This document shows positions 1 to 12,157 of a DNA stretch of 64,000 nucleotides, piece by piece. The translations under genes and the position numbers were made by a program. Origin of the DNA: Pterobdella sp. o SKG-2022 (lineage: Eukaryota; Annelida; Clitellata; Hirudinida; Piscicolidae); assembly GCA_964035795.1 (NCBI GenBank), contig OZ038322.1, positions 19,012,674 to 19,076,673 on the forward strand, in the 5' to 3' direction. The notes beneath the pieces were generated by a model. That model made no database searches, was not told the origin of the DNA, and saw only the letters and a program-made list of their open reading frames with translations. Each line of letters starts with the position of its first letter. Position 1 is the first letter of the stretch.

Positions 1-447
1 TCATTTAAATATGTATATACAAACGTAAAGTTGTGGAAATGATTGAAAAAAGAAAGATAAAAAAGTACTAGAAAAAATATTCATATGTTAAAATTAATTT
101 ACATAACAATGAAAGACGTCCTTACTTTATAAATAATTGCTTTTTTGGAGTTTATAAAGATAGCCTATGAATATGAGCAAATATGAATAGTAATTGTAAC
201 AACAGTTTTATAATACAAGGTTTATTTATATAGCTCAAATAACAATAGAATACACGTAAAGTAAAATTTCTCTATGATAAGAACCATGAAATTAACAATC
301 AAAATCAATCTTAGAAAAAAGATATTTAGATAAGTATTTTCTCTTATTAATAAAATGTTGCTATAGACAATTTTTTTGGGGTATTGTTCAAACTGATTAC
401 TGATCTGAAACAGTCATTAATTGTAAATAAACTTAACTGCCAGAACT
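1..447. other. Upstream of Rab11-FIP gene, no gene seen
   Basis: AT-rich sequence with no convincing exon. It precedes the ATG of the Rab11-FIP gene at 448 and should hold its 5' UTR and promoter, but no core promoter element could be assigned. Confidence 0.5.
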
Positions 448-3400
448 ATGGATGATCAGCCTAGATTTCAACTAACAGGTTGAAAAATCTTGCTAATTCA
501 GTGAAAATAATCGAAAAGTTTGAAAAACTAAATTACAATTATTATAGTTTACTTTAATTCTCTTTGCTTTCAACCATTTTCATTTTTTTAGTTCACAAGA
601 CTAGAAAAGTCAAGCCAAGAGGAAAACAGGGTATGTTTTAATAAAAACATTTTACACAAAAGATTTTTATTTATGTAATAATCTTTTAGAAATCAAGCTT
701 TTAATATTCTTCTTTCAAGTTTTTAAAAATAAGTTCACAATGAGATTGATACATGATGTAAAAAACACCTAGGAACAAATGACTTGTATGCAGTAGTGAT
801 ATTTGGCAAAGAAAAACACAAAACATCAGTCGTTGAAAGATGCATAGATGCAGTCTGGAACCAAAACTGCTACTTGTCAGTAATATCAAGTCAACCCTTT
901 TTCTTGCAACTTCTATTTTTTAATTCTTACTTTACTCCTATTAAAATACTCTATTTATAAATCAATACTTAATTATTTAAAATTTGGGCCTTTTAGAGCT
1001 ATTTTGATGAAGTATAGCTATCATGAAATACAAAAAACAGAAAGAGTATATAAAAATTCCTCTCAGAACTCTCATGGGAAATGAATATGGTACTTTGAAA
1101 ATTAAAGTTTGTCATCGAAACTTTCTGTTGACGACTGATGAATCAATAGGCCAAGTAGAAATTTTACTTAAGCATTTCACCTTTTACGAATCTCCTAAAA
1201 CAAGGTTGAATATATATTTATTTTGAACCTAACCCCAAAATACGAAAAATGGACAACTTAAAAATTTTCAAATAGTTGGTTCAAACTGACGAACAAAGCC
1301 GCTAAAAACGAGGCTGAAGTTTTACTCACATTGACATATCTCGCAGTACTACCATCCATTATCATAACAGACTCAAGCAACAATACTTTCAAAAACTTCG
1401 CCAAAAAACTTATAATAAGTTAGTTTTTAAATTTTTTGTGGTTAATTAAAATTTCATATAACCTTGATTTCATTAAGCATTTTTTTACATATGGAGCACA
1501 ACAATTATATAATACACGAGCCAAATTAAATGCTGTATTTGAAATATTCAATGAATATTATCAAATGTTGAAAGCGCATTTTTGGTTTGTTTGTTGGATA
1601 ATTATGGGAGTTTTGAGTCGGTCAAAAATTAAATTATTTTGTCAAATGTTTAGATTTAAGTTCATTTTCATTCACTCGTCGGCCCCTATAGCTAAATGGT
1701 TGAACATTAGACTAATTATCTAAAAGTTATTGGGTTCGATTCCGCGTGGGCCGACAATTAGCACCTGTTCCACAGTGTGTTTTCGCTACATTAAATTTGT
1801 AGCAAGCGTTTTGATATATAAGGAAAAGCGTTTTATAAATATTGCATTACATTCAGTAGTATATTAGATTCTTTGATTTATAACATATTTTTGGATTGGA
1901 TGTAATAATTAAAGTTTCTAATACCTTAACTTAAGCAATAGAAATATTGCTGTTAAAGTTGTATAAAAAACCGAACTTATCAATATTAGAAACTTTCTTT
2001 TTAATAAGTTGTATAAGTCTCAAATTCATGTAGAATTAATGAAAAATATTTATTATGACTAAATTTTTGTAACATCCAAATTAAGGCGGTGACTCAAAAA
2101 GAAAAAGAAAAAAAAGTTTGTGTGAACTAACGAAGAAAGATTGTGAAAAAGATAAGGTACATTTACTAAAAGTTTGATTAAGATAATATTAAAGATAAGG
2201 ACAACCCTCATATTATTCAATGAAAAAAGTATGTAAAACACACATCTGAAGTGCACATGATAAATATCAATACAGGAGTTATCAAAACTACAAATAATGC
2301 CAAATGATCTTAAGTGTTTGTATTGGGACTCAAATAACGGTGAAAAAAATTCTGAAATCTTAAGGAAAAAAAGGCCTAGTGCCAAGCAGCAAGATGATAT
2401 GGTCAACGTTAAGCTCGCCAGGCGTCACTCCATTGCATTAGTAAGTGAAGAAGATATATAAAAATATAGGTCGAAAGATTCTCATACATATTTATAAAAT
2501 ATCAAGTTCCGGTATATACTATTATCCTAACGCAACTAGCTTCATTGATTGAAGATTATACACGTATTTATAATTAAGTTATATTATATACTGAAATGGT
2601 TATTTTCAAAAGTTTTAGTAGTTGATTAGAATTATTCATAGTGAAACTTTATAAATCGTAAAACGTAACTTCAATTATTACCAGTCGAACAGCAAGAAAT
2701 CACAAGAATTATCATTATCAGGTTCAATACCATAGCCAACTCTTAGGAAATATTTAATTCTCACATTAACTCAACCTTATAGCAGAAGTAGATGTCAGAG
2801 CATCAGTTTATGAGCTAAAATCGAATATTGCTTCCTACCCAAACAGTTAAGCCAGTATATTAGAACTTAATACATTTAAAACATGTAAAATAAAAGTGCA
2901 ATATTTTTATTAATATATATTATTTTGAAAAGTGTCATTTATGAGTATCAATAATCTGACTTTGACTGCAGTCAACATCATTTGTTGTAACATGTACAAA
3001 AATATAATCCAATATGGTTTATATAATATAACCTTATATTTATCAAAGCGCCCACGGACTTCCATTATCAACCTACTTTGCCCAACGACAAAACTCAAAC
3101 AGCCTGTGGTAAGTTTTGTGTTAAGCATATGCGAAATAATTAATAAATTTATATAAAAATTTATATAAACATAAGCGAAACGCTTAATAAATTCATAAAT
3201 TAATCAATTCAAGGAAGAAGTTTTTATTGCAAATAACACGATATTCAATTTTTATTCAAGAGTAAGGGGATTGTTACGTTGGCAATTATTTTTATTCTAT
3301 TACTTTTTTGGACAAAGAAAATTTATTCGATAAAATAATTTCATTCATTTTTGATGCGTTTCAAAGTAGACTTGTACAACTGTTCAGAATATAAAGCTCA

Positions 3401-4609
3401 CAAAAAAAATTTATTGCCTAAGTATACTACTGGTTTAACAACTAAAATTGTTGCATGGTTTCAGATAGTGAATCAAATAATTCAAGTATTCGAGATTCGA
3501 GTTTTCAAACCTCTTCTAAAAGTTCTTTAACAAAGGCTTCTCAAGTTTTGACTGACGAGGAAAATTATACAAATGAAATTCATTCAACTTTATCCGACTC
3601 TTTATCTAAAAACTCAAATGAAATCCAAACAAAACAAATATCCAGTATAGGAAAACAAGACTTAGAAGAAAAGAATGCTTTGGACTCTGACAACGCAAAT
3701 AAAAATATAGATTTTATCAAAAAAATAGGCGAAAGAATGGTGCAAAATATAGCAGAATTGAATTCTCGAAATCTTCTTTACCACCATTTCAAAGAATTTA
3801 CCAAAGAGGTTTGCTAAACTTCAATTAAAAATAATTTCAGTTAAAAAATGAATTTCAAAAGCAGTTCAAACTGAATTCAAATTTAAAAATAAATAAAATA
3901 AAAAAACAGCATCTTTCTGATATTGAAGAACGTAAAATTAAAACAAGTACACAAAAAGTTGCGCCCTCTGAAACATCTGTTGAGCTAAAGATACCCTAAT
4001 ATGGGGCGACTAAAAATCGATCAATAAAAAAATCAACAAAATGCTAAGCTTAAATTTTGCTTGTTATTATAACGATTTAAACAATCCCAATAATAGGAGT
4101 TGGTACAACTTGTGTTGGACCAGAGAGAGTGGATCAAAGCTAGAGAGTTATACATTCTTGAAATTGAAGAATACCAAAAAAAGCTTCTTTTGAAGGTTTT
4201 TTCGTTTCATATTTTGAACTTTGAAAAATATTTTCATTTAGTTGATACGTACTTTTTTGGATGGGGCTAAACTTATCCAAAACTATAACATTTTTGTCGA
4301 CTTAATGTATGTGTTCAAAACTTCATTTGGTCGGTATGAAATTTTAAATATACTTATTTAGTTTTTCATATATAACAAATCAAATTGAATGGTTCATGTG
4401 AAAGCATAACATTTCAGGTACTGGATCAGAGCATCAAAGGCAATCAAATCAAAAAAGGAATAAGAAACTCAATAGTCGAAGAGATCAACTTGGGTGTGAA
4501 TCAAGTGCTGCAGAGACGCAGAGGCAACAGTGAAAAAGACAACAAAAACAAATCTGAGCCAAAATCTTTAGCAAAAAAATGGTTTGGTTCTTTTTTCAAA
4601 CCGAGTTAG
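448..4609 (+). CDS. Class I Rab11 family-interacting protein (C2 + C-terminal coiled coil)
   Basis: Rab11-FIPs are adaptors linking Rab11 recycling endosomes to motors; class I members carry an N-terminal phospholipid-binding C2 domain and a C-terminal Rab-binding coiled coil. Exons in phase: 448-478, 592-630, 773-879, 1041-1204, 1276-1345, 2276-2440, 2685-2721, 3049-3108, 3465-3808, 3841-3978, 4097-4195, 4242-4310, 4418-4609, about 504 aa (human FIP2 is about 512). The C2 domain (residues 1-137) has the family motifs GTNDLYAVV, FGKEKHKTSV, a D-x-VWN turn, ESIGQVEI and SWFKLTNK. A Ser/Asn-rich linker follows, with RRHSIA resembling a basophilic kinase site. Residues 386-425 align with the Rab-binding coiled coil (EWIKARELYILEIEEY then KKLLLKLI). 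Odd: the family YID triplet reads YQK, and ~80 basic residues follow the coiled coil. Weak donors at 1345, 3978 and 4310 make those exon ends tentative. C2 identity is firm; the 3' half is less so. Confidence 0.8.
1678..1855 (+). repeat. tRNA-derived SINE, copy 1
   Basis: The tRNA-like head runs from GTCGGCCCC to GGGCCGAC, which pair as an 8 bp acceptor stem. It contains a B-box-like GGGTTCGATTCC and an anticodon-like stem-loop TTAGA-CTAATTA-TCTAA that would place AAT (Ile) as anticodon. The body shares GACAATTAGCACCTGTTCC and TGTGTTTTCGCTACATTAA with the copy at 25050. It ends in AAAGCGTTTTATAAATA and a short ATTAC tail. It lies in an intron of the Rab11-FIP gene, in sense orientation. Confidence 0.85.
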
Positions 4610-6056
4610 AAATGTGTTGAATATCAAGCTGTCAGACCTTTTATTGAATATTTCAATATCATCAAGTTTCAAATTTAATGACTTGCTTAAATAATTATTT
4701 TTAAACAAACTTGTTTTTTCAAAATTCATAAAATTTATTTTTTAAGAATACGATGTCTCTAAAAAGTTACTTATATAATATTTTTTCATCCAAATTTCTT
4801 GTCTTTTCACGGAAAGAAAATTTGAAAAATATATGAATTTCAATAAAATTACAAAATTTTAGTGTTGAATAACAAATAAGTTAAGCTAAAAAAATTTTTT
4901 AGTATACATTTTTTTTCCAACGTAATTCAAGCTCAAGCGAAATCTAACCTAGCTATCAAATGTTTTATCAAATTTCCATTCACTTCAGTTAACTATTATC
5001 GTTTTTAAACCAAAAATTTAATTTGAAAAAATATTGTAGAACTTCAAATACTCCTTGCTTCGATTACAAGAACACTAAAAGTTACTATTACCACCTCTGC
5101 TGTGATTTTTGTGATAGTTTGTTATACTTTCCATTGTATTGGACAAAGTGATACCAATTTATTTATTTTTTTTTTCAACACTTTATAGTGATGGCTTTGG
5201 CTTAAACCTGATCATCTCTGACCAAAGTGGGCTTTTCATTCACAGCCTTGGTCGAAACTGTATAAAAAAGTTTAAAATGCTTTTGTTTTTTCATATCACA
5301 AAACATTCATGTCAATCTCTGTTGGACTCATTTACTCAGTTATCATCTTTTTACTAAAAAATCTTCCAGAGTACAACGGTTGTTAGTTAAAAACGTATAA
5401 ATCGACATCATTAAACAGGTTCAAAACTAGCAACCATTATTCCAAGAACTTTGAGCAACGAATAAACAATGATTTAAAGAACAATATACAAAAATTTTAA
5501 ATAATATTGAACTTACAGAACTATTTTAAAAAAATTTCAGCTATTTAAATTTATATCAAAAACAATTTTTTTTATTATATGTTAGTAATTAATTAAAATA
5601 ATAAAAAGAATCTCTTTAATGTATGCTAAATAGCTTCTAGGGGTAGACAAAGGTCGTTTTTCTTAAAATCACCAACAACATCTGATAAAATTATAAACAG
5701 AGATTTTATAAGAACGCTCAAACATTATGAACTTTATAATAGTTCGTCAACTACTTGAAAATGGCGTCTTTACTTCTATCATTGAGAAAGTGATTACATT
5801 TAGCGTTGATCAGCAGCACTATAATTTTACCTTTCGAATAAACAACAAGAAAAGTGGAGCTCAAAGGTTATTTTCACGTTTATATATACAAGGTTTTTCA
5901 CGCGAGTATTATAGTGATAGAGAAGATAAAGGTTTTATATAATTATATGTAGATATATGATGTTTGGAATATAATTGGTTGTGTTCGAATTATAAAAAGT
6001 TATACCCACCATAGTTTTTCTTCAAAAGTAAACTAATATGAACTATAAGCTTAAAA
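4610..6056. other. Intergenic, no gene recognised
   Basis: AT-rich spacer between the Rab11-FIP stop and the ATG of the Ikaros-like gene. Short open stretches near 5139-5357 and 5727-5942 lack recognisable domains. No C2H2 finger-like Cys/His pattern was found, which bears on the missing N-terminal fingers of the next gene. Confidence 0.5.
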
Positions 6057-9000
6057 ATGGAAAATAATCTGAAAAATTCTGAAGTGGCAAAGTTATTAGT
6101 TCAAAAAAAAATTAATTTCAGAGACAATAACTTAAAAAGTTTTTTATGCAATAACATAAAATCATCGGATGAATCAATCACAGAAAACTCATTCAAGAAT
6201 AAACACCTTGATTCTGCACCCATTCCATCTTTTATACACACTTATAATAAAAACACCACAGATAGACCAAATAAAAAAAATTCCAATACAAATGACATTA
6301 TAAAAACATTGGAATCGAATAATCCCCAGAATAAAACACTTGTTTTTTCTATTTTACCAAGCCAATCTCAAGACACATCTACGCACAGTAAATGGCCTCC
6401 TATCGATCTATCGTTGAAGACCTCAAAAAATAAGGTACCTTGGTCATTGTTTTGATTCTTTTTAATTTTCCTATTTATTGAGATATTTCAAAAAAATTTA
6501 AAAAAGTAATAGAACATCAACAATAATATTTATTTATTCATTAAAACAGAATATAGGTAGTTTTGAAATGCAGAATATACTGAACCCTACATCTGTTCAT
6601 CTTGATAAAATAACCTTTGACAACAAAGATTCACTCGATAACGATAACGTAACCATTAAAACAGAGCCTTTTAAAAACAATGATTCACATCATGTGGCTT
6701 TGAGAAATAATGAAAGAAGCGAGAATCATTCATTGCGAGAACATGATCAAGTTACAAATCAAAAAAGAAACAAAAACTCAGATATAATAGACCCACCTCT
6801 AGGACTCTCTGATACACATCGTAAAACCTCAAAGTCAAACACCGAACAATCATTCTCTGAAACTTCTTTTTGCAATTTTCTGCAAAAACCTTTTGCAACT
6901 TCTTTAATTTCTTCACAAATCAACAGTCATTCTAGTTACACGCAAGCCCCTAACAGTTTAAACAAAGCTCGTTATTCGATTATAAATACTAACCCTTCCA
7001 TCACTTCACTCCTTCTTGACAAGCACGCCTCAAATACTTCGTCTGTTGACTCCCTGCGTTTCATACCTGTTGTGGCATCGTCGGCATTTGAGACAACTAG
7101 GCCAGTATCGACGCTAGAAACTAATAAAAACTTTAGAGAAAGTTTTTACAAATCAGGTGAAATTTATAATTTATTGAGCTCATAGGTCAAACATCTATTT
7201 CTATAAGCTGTTACATGTTATGAGTGATTATGGATTTTTAAAAATTTTATTGAAGAAGCCTATCAAAAAAATAAGTCGAAACGTAAAACTAGAAAAACCA
7301 TCGATTTTTCCTCTGTCTTAACAAAAACGAATACAAAGTTCACAATAGAGCTTGATAACTTTTTAATAAGGCAATGAAGCCATGGTTCTCAACAATCAGT
7401 ATTAATTCCAACATATCTCTGTATTGAAAATATATTTTTCGATTGAAAATGTCATATCTTTTATGTATCATTAACACATCTTTTTAATAGGTTTTATTGG
7501 ATGATTTTTACATATGAATTAAATAACTTATGAAGCATCAATGAATTTAAACCTTAATATCTCTGAATTTTAATTAGCCAAAATTTCAAAATACAAACAC
7601 AAAAGCTTATTAATCAACGAAGCTTTTCTTAAGCAGAATTACATTATCAAGTACTTGATAATCCTTGCGAGAAGCTTCGTTGTTTAATGAGCCTTTTTGA
7701 TCATATCTCTTCAATATGAAATTTATAAATAGAGCTAAAGAAAATTGATCAAAGTACGAAGTTCAACTAGAAATTACATCCAAAATCCATAGGTTACCAT
7801 AGGAGAAAAAGACTTGAAAAATTAATTTTTTTTTACAAAAAAAAGAGTGTTTCAAATTAAAATTATGTTTTATGAATCTCATTAAGGAGTTGATTGAAAG
7901 ACGAGGAAACATTAATTAAATACAATGTTAGTTTGCAGTGTTTTTTAGTTTTATGAACTTTGATCTTCAACATGTAGGCTTGGTGCTCATCAGAGGTAAG
8001 ACCGGGTGATTAAACTAAAATTTACTAATACGGTACTATTCTATTGACTTAAAAAAAAAACAAATTGGATTTTATAATAAATTTTATATAACATGTTTTC
8101 TTAGTAAAATTTAAATTTAGTAGTAAGAACCCATTTATTGAATGCTATGAGCTCACATGAATCCTTTGATTTATAAGATCGATAAAAAACTATCAATATT
8201 AATGATATGAAGTCAAAAGTCCAGTTAACTCAATAATAGTGTATTTTGTTCCTATTTATCAGAATGTGAGAAATTATGTGAAGGAGAATTATCGAAACAA
8301 CTTTAACGAATTAGATAATATAAAGACAATACGAAAATAACCAAAACTTTTCATTTTAAAGTTCCAAAAATAAATTATTAATAATTGAATGACTTAAAAA
8401 ACTGAATACAGAATAATAAAATGTAGTTGTAGACATTTTTTTGTGTAACTTTCGCTCAGTAAAACCCATATAAACAGTATCCCTTTCAAACTAAAGTAAT
8501 TTAATCATTGATAATTATAATGTTTAAACTTCCAATGATGTTGTGAAAAAAATTAAATTTATTTAACTCATGTTTTAATAATATAACAAAAATAATAATG
8601 TAAAGTTGTTAACTCTCAATATAATAGAGAAAATAACTTCTTCAAACATTCTATTTATAAATAAAAAAACTAAACATTTTATGAAGTTCCTAACACTTCA
8701 TCAAATTTCAAATTAAAATCTTTTTTACATGGGAAGAAAACGAAAATCCCGCTAATTAATCTTTAATACAGGGCACCAAATATAAATAATAGAATAAATA
8801 GTATTTGAATATTTATAATATATATTTATCATGGGTTTTTAATTATAAAATCTTACAAGAGTTTTAATTCATTAAGAGTAACCAAATTTTAATTTTTTGA
8901 AAGTAGGAAATCCTTTAAAATACATATTTGCCTGTTGAATTTGAGGTTAAAACTTTCGTTATGATGTGATTTTTTACATAGTTCTATTAATTCTTCATAA

Positions 9001-11285
9001 TTTCTAAAACTTCGATCTAGAAAATAAGTTTAATACATACAAAACTCGATGTTGTTAGCCTGATGTATTTATGAAAAAGGAAACTCTTCAAAGTTACTTA
9101 TAATTTGAATGTCTTTTTGAAACTGAATTTATATTAGATCAAAGTGCGGGGATTTTTTTTCAGCTCGCTGATACATTATCATATTTGAAAACATCGCGAC
9201 TCGTCTAAAATTTGACCTTGTTGATTAATAAAAAATTTTAAATAATTTTGTTTAAACTACTATGAAATTATATTTTTCCCAGTTTCAATATTAATTTTGA
9301 AGGTAGTTATTCATGATCGTTAACAGAATATAGTTTTTTAATATCCATATAATAGTATTTTTTGAAAGATTATTTTTTAATTCTTGATTTATTCATTTAA
9401 TAATGCTTAAATTGGACTTGTTTCCGTATTCAAAATAATTTTTTCAATAAACTAAATAAATAAATGGACTTTATTAACGTTTAAAAAATATTTAGTTTTA
9501 ATGCTTTAACTTTGAAACCAATTTTTAAGGTTTTGAACATTAAGGCATTAAGTAGAATCATAAAAATCTTTTAAACTAATTACAAGTGAAAAACATCTTC
9601 GAGTGCTTTAATGATGCAACTAAATAAGTTTGTTTGAAGCGATGGAATTGTAAAATTTGAAATAAACCTAACCATGTCAATTGACTAATTACTGAATCAT
9701 TTATTTACTCAAAACAATCTAATCTTCTTCAACAGGTTCTCCAAGATCTATGTTGACTATTATACCCACTTTAGAAAAAGTCCCTCTTATTGCATCAGAA
9801 AGCCCTTCTAACAAAAAGCCTTCAGAAGTTCTTAAAAACCTTCTTTTGAAGCCCTCAACATCTGAAGAACCTAAGAGCTTGTGCAGTGTTTCAGTTACAA
9901 ATGTCTTCTTGAATAAAAATTCTACTGACAACAAAGTGGATACCAACCTACCGAATGAGAACAAACTTTTGACTGATATTAAAAGCAGTGGTGTTAAAAT
10001 AAAAAATGAAGTGATGACGTGTGAAGATGACGATGAAAAAAAAAGTAACATGTCAAACGGGTGTGATGGTTGCGAATGTGATTGTGATTTTTGTCCTAAA
10101 GATGGGTTAAAACCCAAACAGATGCCAAATGGTCAAAATGACAAAAGTGAACCAATTTTCATAACAAAAAACGGTTTCATTGATTTATCAAATGGTTTCG
10201 CTGAAAAAATCGAGAAAAAAAATACTATTGAAAGTTTGCTACTGTTGAAAAATGGCTACAAATCAAAAACAAATTCTCAAAACAAATGTGATTCAAATAA
10301 TGATGATTTTTTAACAAAATTTGAAAATAATCTTTCTTCACATCATAAAAAAGAAAACTCTTTTGAACCAAATGGTTTTTTGTTTAGTGCAGATAATATT
10401 ACAAAGTTCAAACAAACACTTTTTGATAAAAAGAAAAAGCAAGCGTCAAGATGCTGTTCAAATGAGACTAATACTAACGAAAAAACTTTGGAAAATTCTT
10501 TTAATAAAAATTCGTTCAATAAACAGGCATTTTGTCTTCCTAAAAGAAAATTCATTGAAATGAAAAACAAAGATGCTTATGTGCAAAGCGAAATGAACCA
10601 GCAAACAAACGATAACTTCATTGACAGCTGTGGTATGCCTTGTTGTAAAAAAACACGACAGGGTTCTGGAAATATGACTTCTAAGTTCAATCTCTGTAAA
10701 AGTTCTTGCAGTCCTTTAACATGCACATGCTTGCAACCAGAACCAAACAACTCTTCAATTTTTTCAAACAAAAGCATTGAAGAAAAGAGCTGTGACATGA
10801 GCCTGTCTGAAACTTCAACTATTTCTATAACACCTCTAAAATCAGCCTCCGACGAAGAACCAAATGCTTTGATGGATGCATCGACGCAGTGGTGTTTTGA
10901 GGACTCAGATAAATCTATCTTCTATAAAGATTTTTCTACCCAATGTAGCTTAGATGATCAATTGAAACCAGAAAGGTGCAAATTATGCAACTGTTGCATC
11001 CAATCAGAAAGCCCTATCCAACCATCGTTTCCTATTTCCTTGAACAACATAAATGAAAATTTATTAGATCTTGGTGTGCTAAAAAACAAAAAAGCTCTTA
11101 ATGATATTCAAATGAAATGTCATCATTGCGGCCTAACCTTTGATGATGAAGTGATCTTCTCCATTCATATGGGGTCACACAGTCATCACTCACCCTTCAC
11201 TTGTAACTTGTGCGGCAAGAAATGTCTGAACAAATACGGTTTCAACACACACGTTCTCCATGGACACCATTATGTTTCAGCCTGA
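6057..11285 (+). CDS. Ikaros/Hunchback-type protein with C-terminal zinc-finger pair
   Basis: Ikaros/Hunchback factors normally bind DNA through N-terminal C2H2 fingers and dimerise through two C-terminal ones. Three exons in phase, 6057-6434, 6550-7156 and 9736-11285, give 844 aa. The last 57 residues hold two fingers: C790-x2-C793-x12-H806-x3-H810 and C818-x2-C821-x12-H834-x4-H839, with the family core FSIHMGSHSHH and FTCNLCGKK. Upstream there is a PIDLSLK segment, a TIKTEP sumoylation-like site and, from about residue 430, four Cys-rich clusters (e.g. CDGCECDCDFC, CKSSCSPLTCTC). Two STQ motifs followed by acidic residues lie near the end (ASTQWCFED, FSTQCSLDD). The rest is Ser/Asn/Lys-rich and probably disordered. 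No N-terminal DNA-binding fingers are visible here or in the 1.4 kb upstream, so 5' exons may be missed or the protein may lack them. AATAAA motifs follow at about 11357 and 11405. Confidence 0.78.
7157..9735 (+). other. 2.6 kb intron of the Ikaros-like gene
   Basis: Donor TCAG|GTGAAA and acceptor AACAG|GTTCTC restore a Gly codon across the junction. The intron is AT-rich. It contains a palindromic element at 7601-7697 and no exon that I can recognise. Confidence 0.6.
7601..7697. repeat. Imperfect palindrome / MITE-like hairpin
   Basis: The left arm (from AAAAGCTTATTAATCAACG) is the imperfect reverse complement of the right arm (ending CGTTGTTTAATGAGCCTTTT). The centre is the perfect palindrome ATTATCAAGTACTTGATAAT. 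A foldback shape of this size within an intron suggests a small non-autonomous DNA transposon; no transposase or clear target-site duplication was identified. Confidence 0.6.
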
Positions 11286-12157
11286 TTTGTACATATGTAG
11301 ATTCAATTATTAAATTATTCAAACTTTTAATTCTTTGTTTAGGTCATTTTTCATTAATAAAGTGTAGTATTTATTCAAATGCTGATACCAGTCAGAAGTT
11401 TTGTAATAAATATTTTAGATTATTATAAATTTTTGTGAAGTGTTTTTGAACCAATCAATCAACCAAGTCCTTATTATGGCCTGTTTTTCTTCACTGAGAG
11501 TTTGACTGAATGAAAACACAAACTAAGTTCCAGATATTAATGTAATGAAAAATTTGCCTAATTTTTTTGAATAACATAAACCCGTGGGACAAGACAGATA
11601 ACCTTTCAATAGTCAATTTATCAAAAAATATTAAATTATTCAAGTAGATAGTATTTATTTGACACCCCCGCCAGATTGGTATTTATTTTGACATTGAAGA
11701 AGGAATAAATTAATTATCTTGAAATACTCAACAAGGCAAGTTTTCTGTAAAAATATCCATTTTTATGGTAGAACCATTTTAAAAAATAAATATAAAAAAA
11801 CGGATAATATTAGATTTGCTTAGAAATAATGACTTGAATAGGAATTTTTAAATAAAAATAATATATACTTTATAACACACCATTTGATCTTTGCGTTGAA
11901 TAAAAAATTAACAGCCTCATTCATTAATATTGTGTATTTATTGCATATATGTCTCAAAATGCTTGAATTAATAATGACTCTAATATAATTTTTTTATATA
12001 TTAAAGTGTGTTTCCTCTTATAATCGTTTATTTCCACATGGATAATGCACTTTAGGAAATATACTCACATTTTTAAAGCTTTTTTTAACATAAGCCTTGG
12101 AATTGTATCTGACGAAACACAAAGTTTTCAATAATTGGATTTTTCGTCTGAAGTTTA
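11286..12157. other. Intergenic, no gene seen
   Basis: Contains the 3' UTR of the Ikaros-like gene with poly(A)-signal-like AATAAA motifs near 11357 and 11405, and the 5' flank of DCDC2. No other feature is supported. Confidence 0.5.

Noticed and set aside
2059..2406. 115-codon minus-strand ORF
   Set aside because: Overlaps a + strand Rab11-FIP exon (2276-2440) with good splice sites; the ORF is rich in Leu/Phe as expected of an antisense AT-rich frame.
2276..3108. Reading the 3049-3108 exon as RPRTSIINLL
   Set aside because: That frame does not connect to the 3465 exon; inserting the small exon 2685-2721 gives a consistent phase through PTDFHYQPTLPND.
9719..10117. 132-codon minus-strand ORF
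   Set aside because: Antisense to the large third exon of the Ikaros-like gene, which has recognisable zinc fingers.
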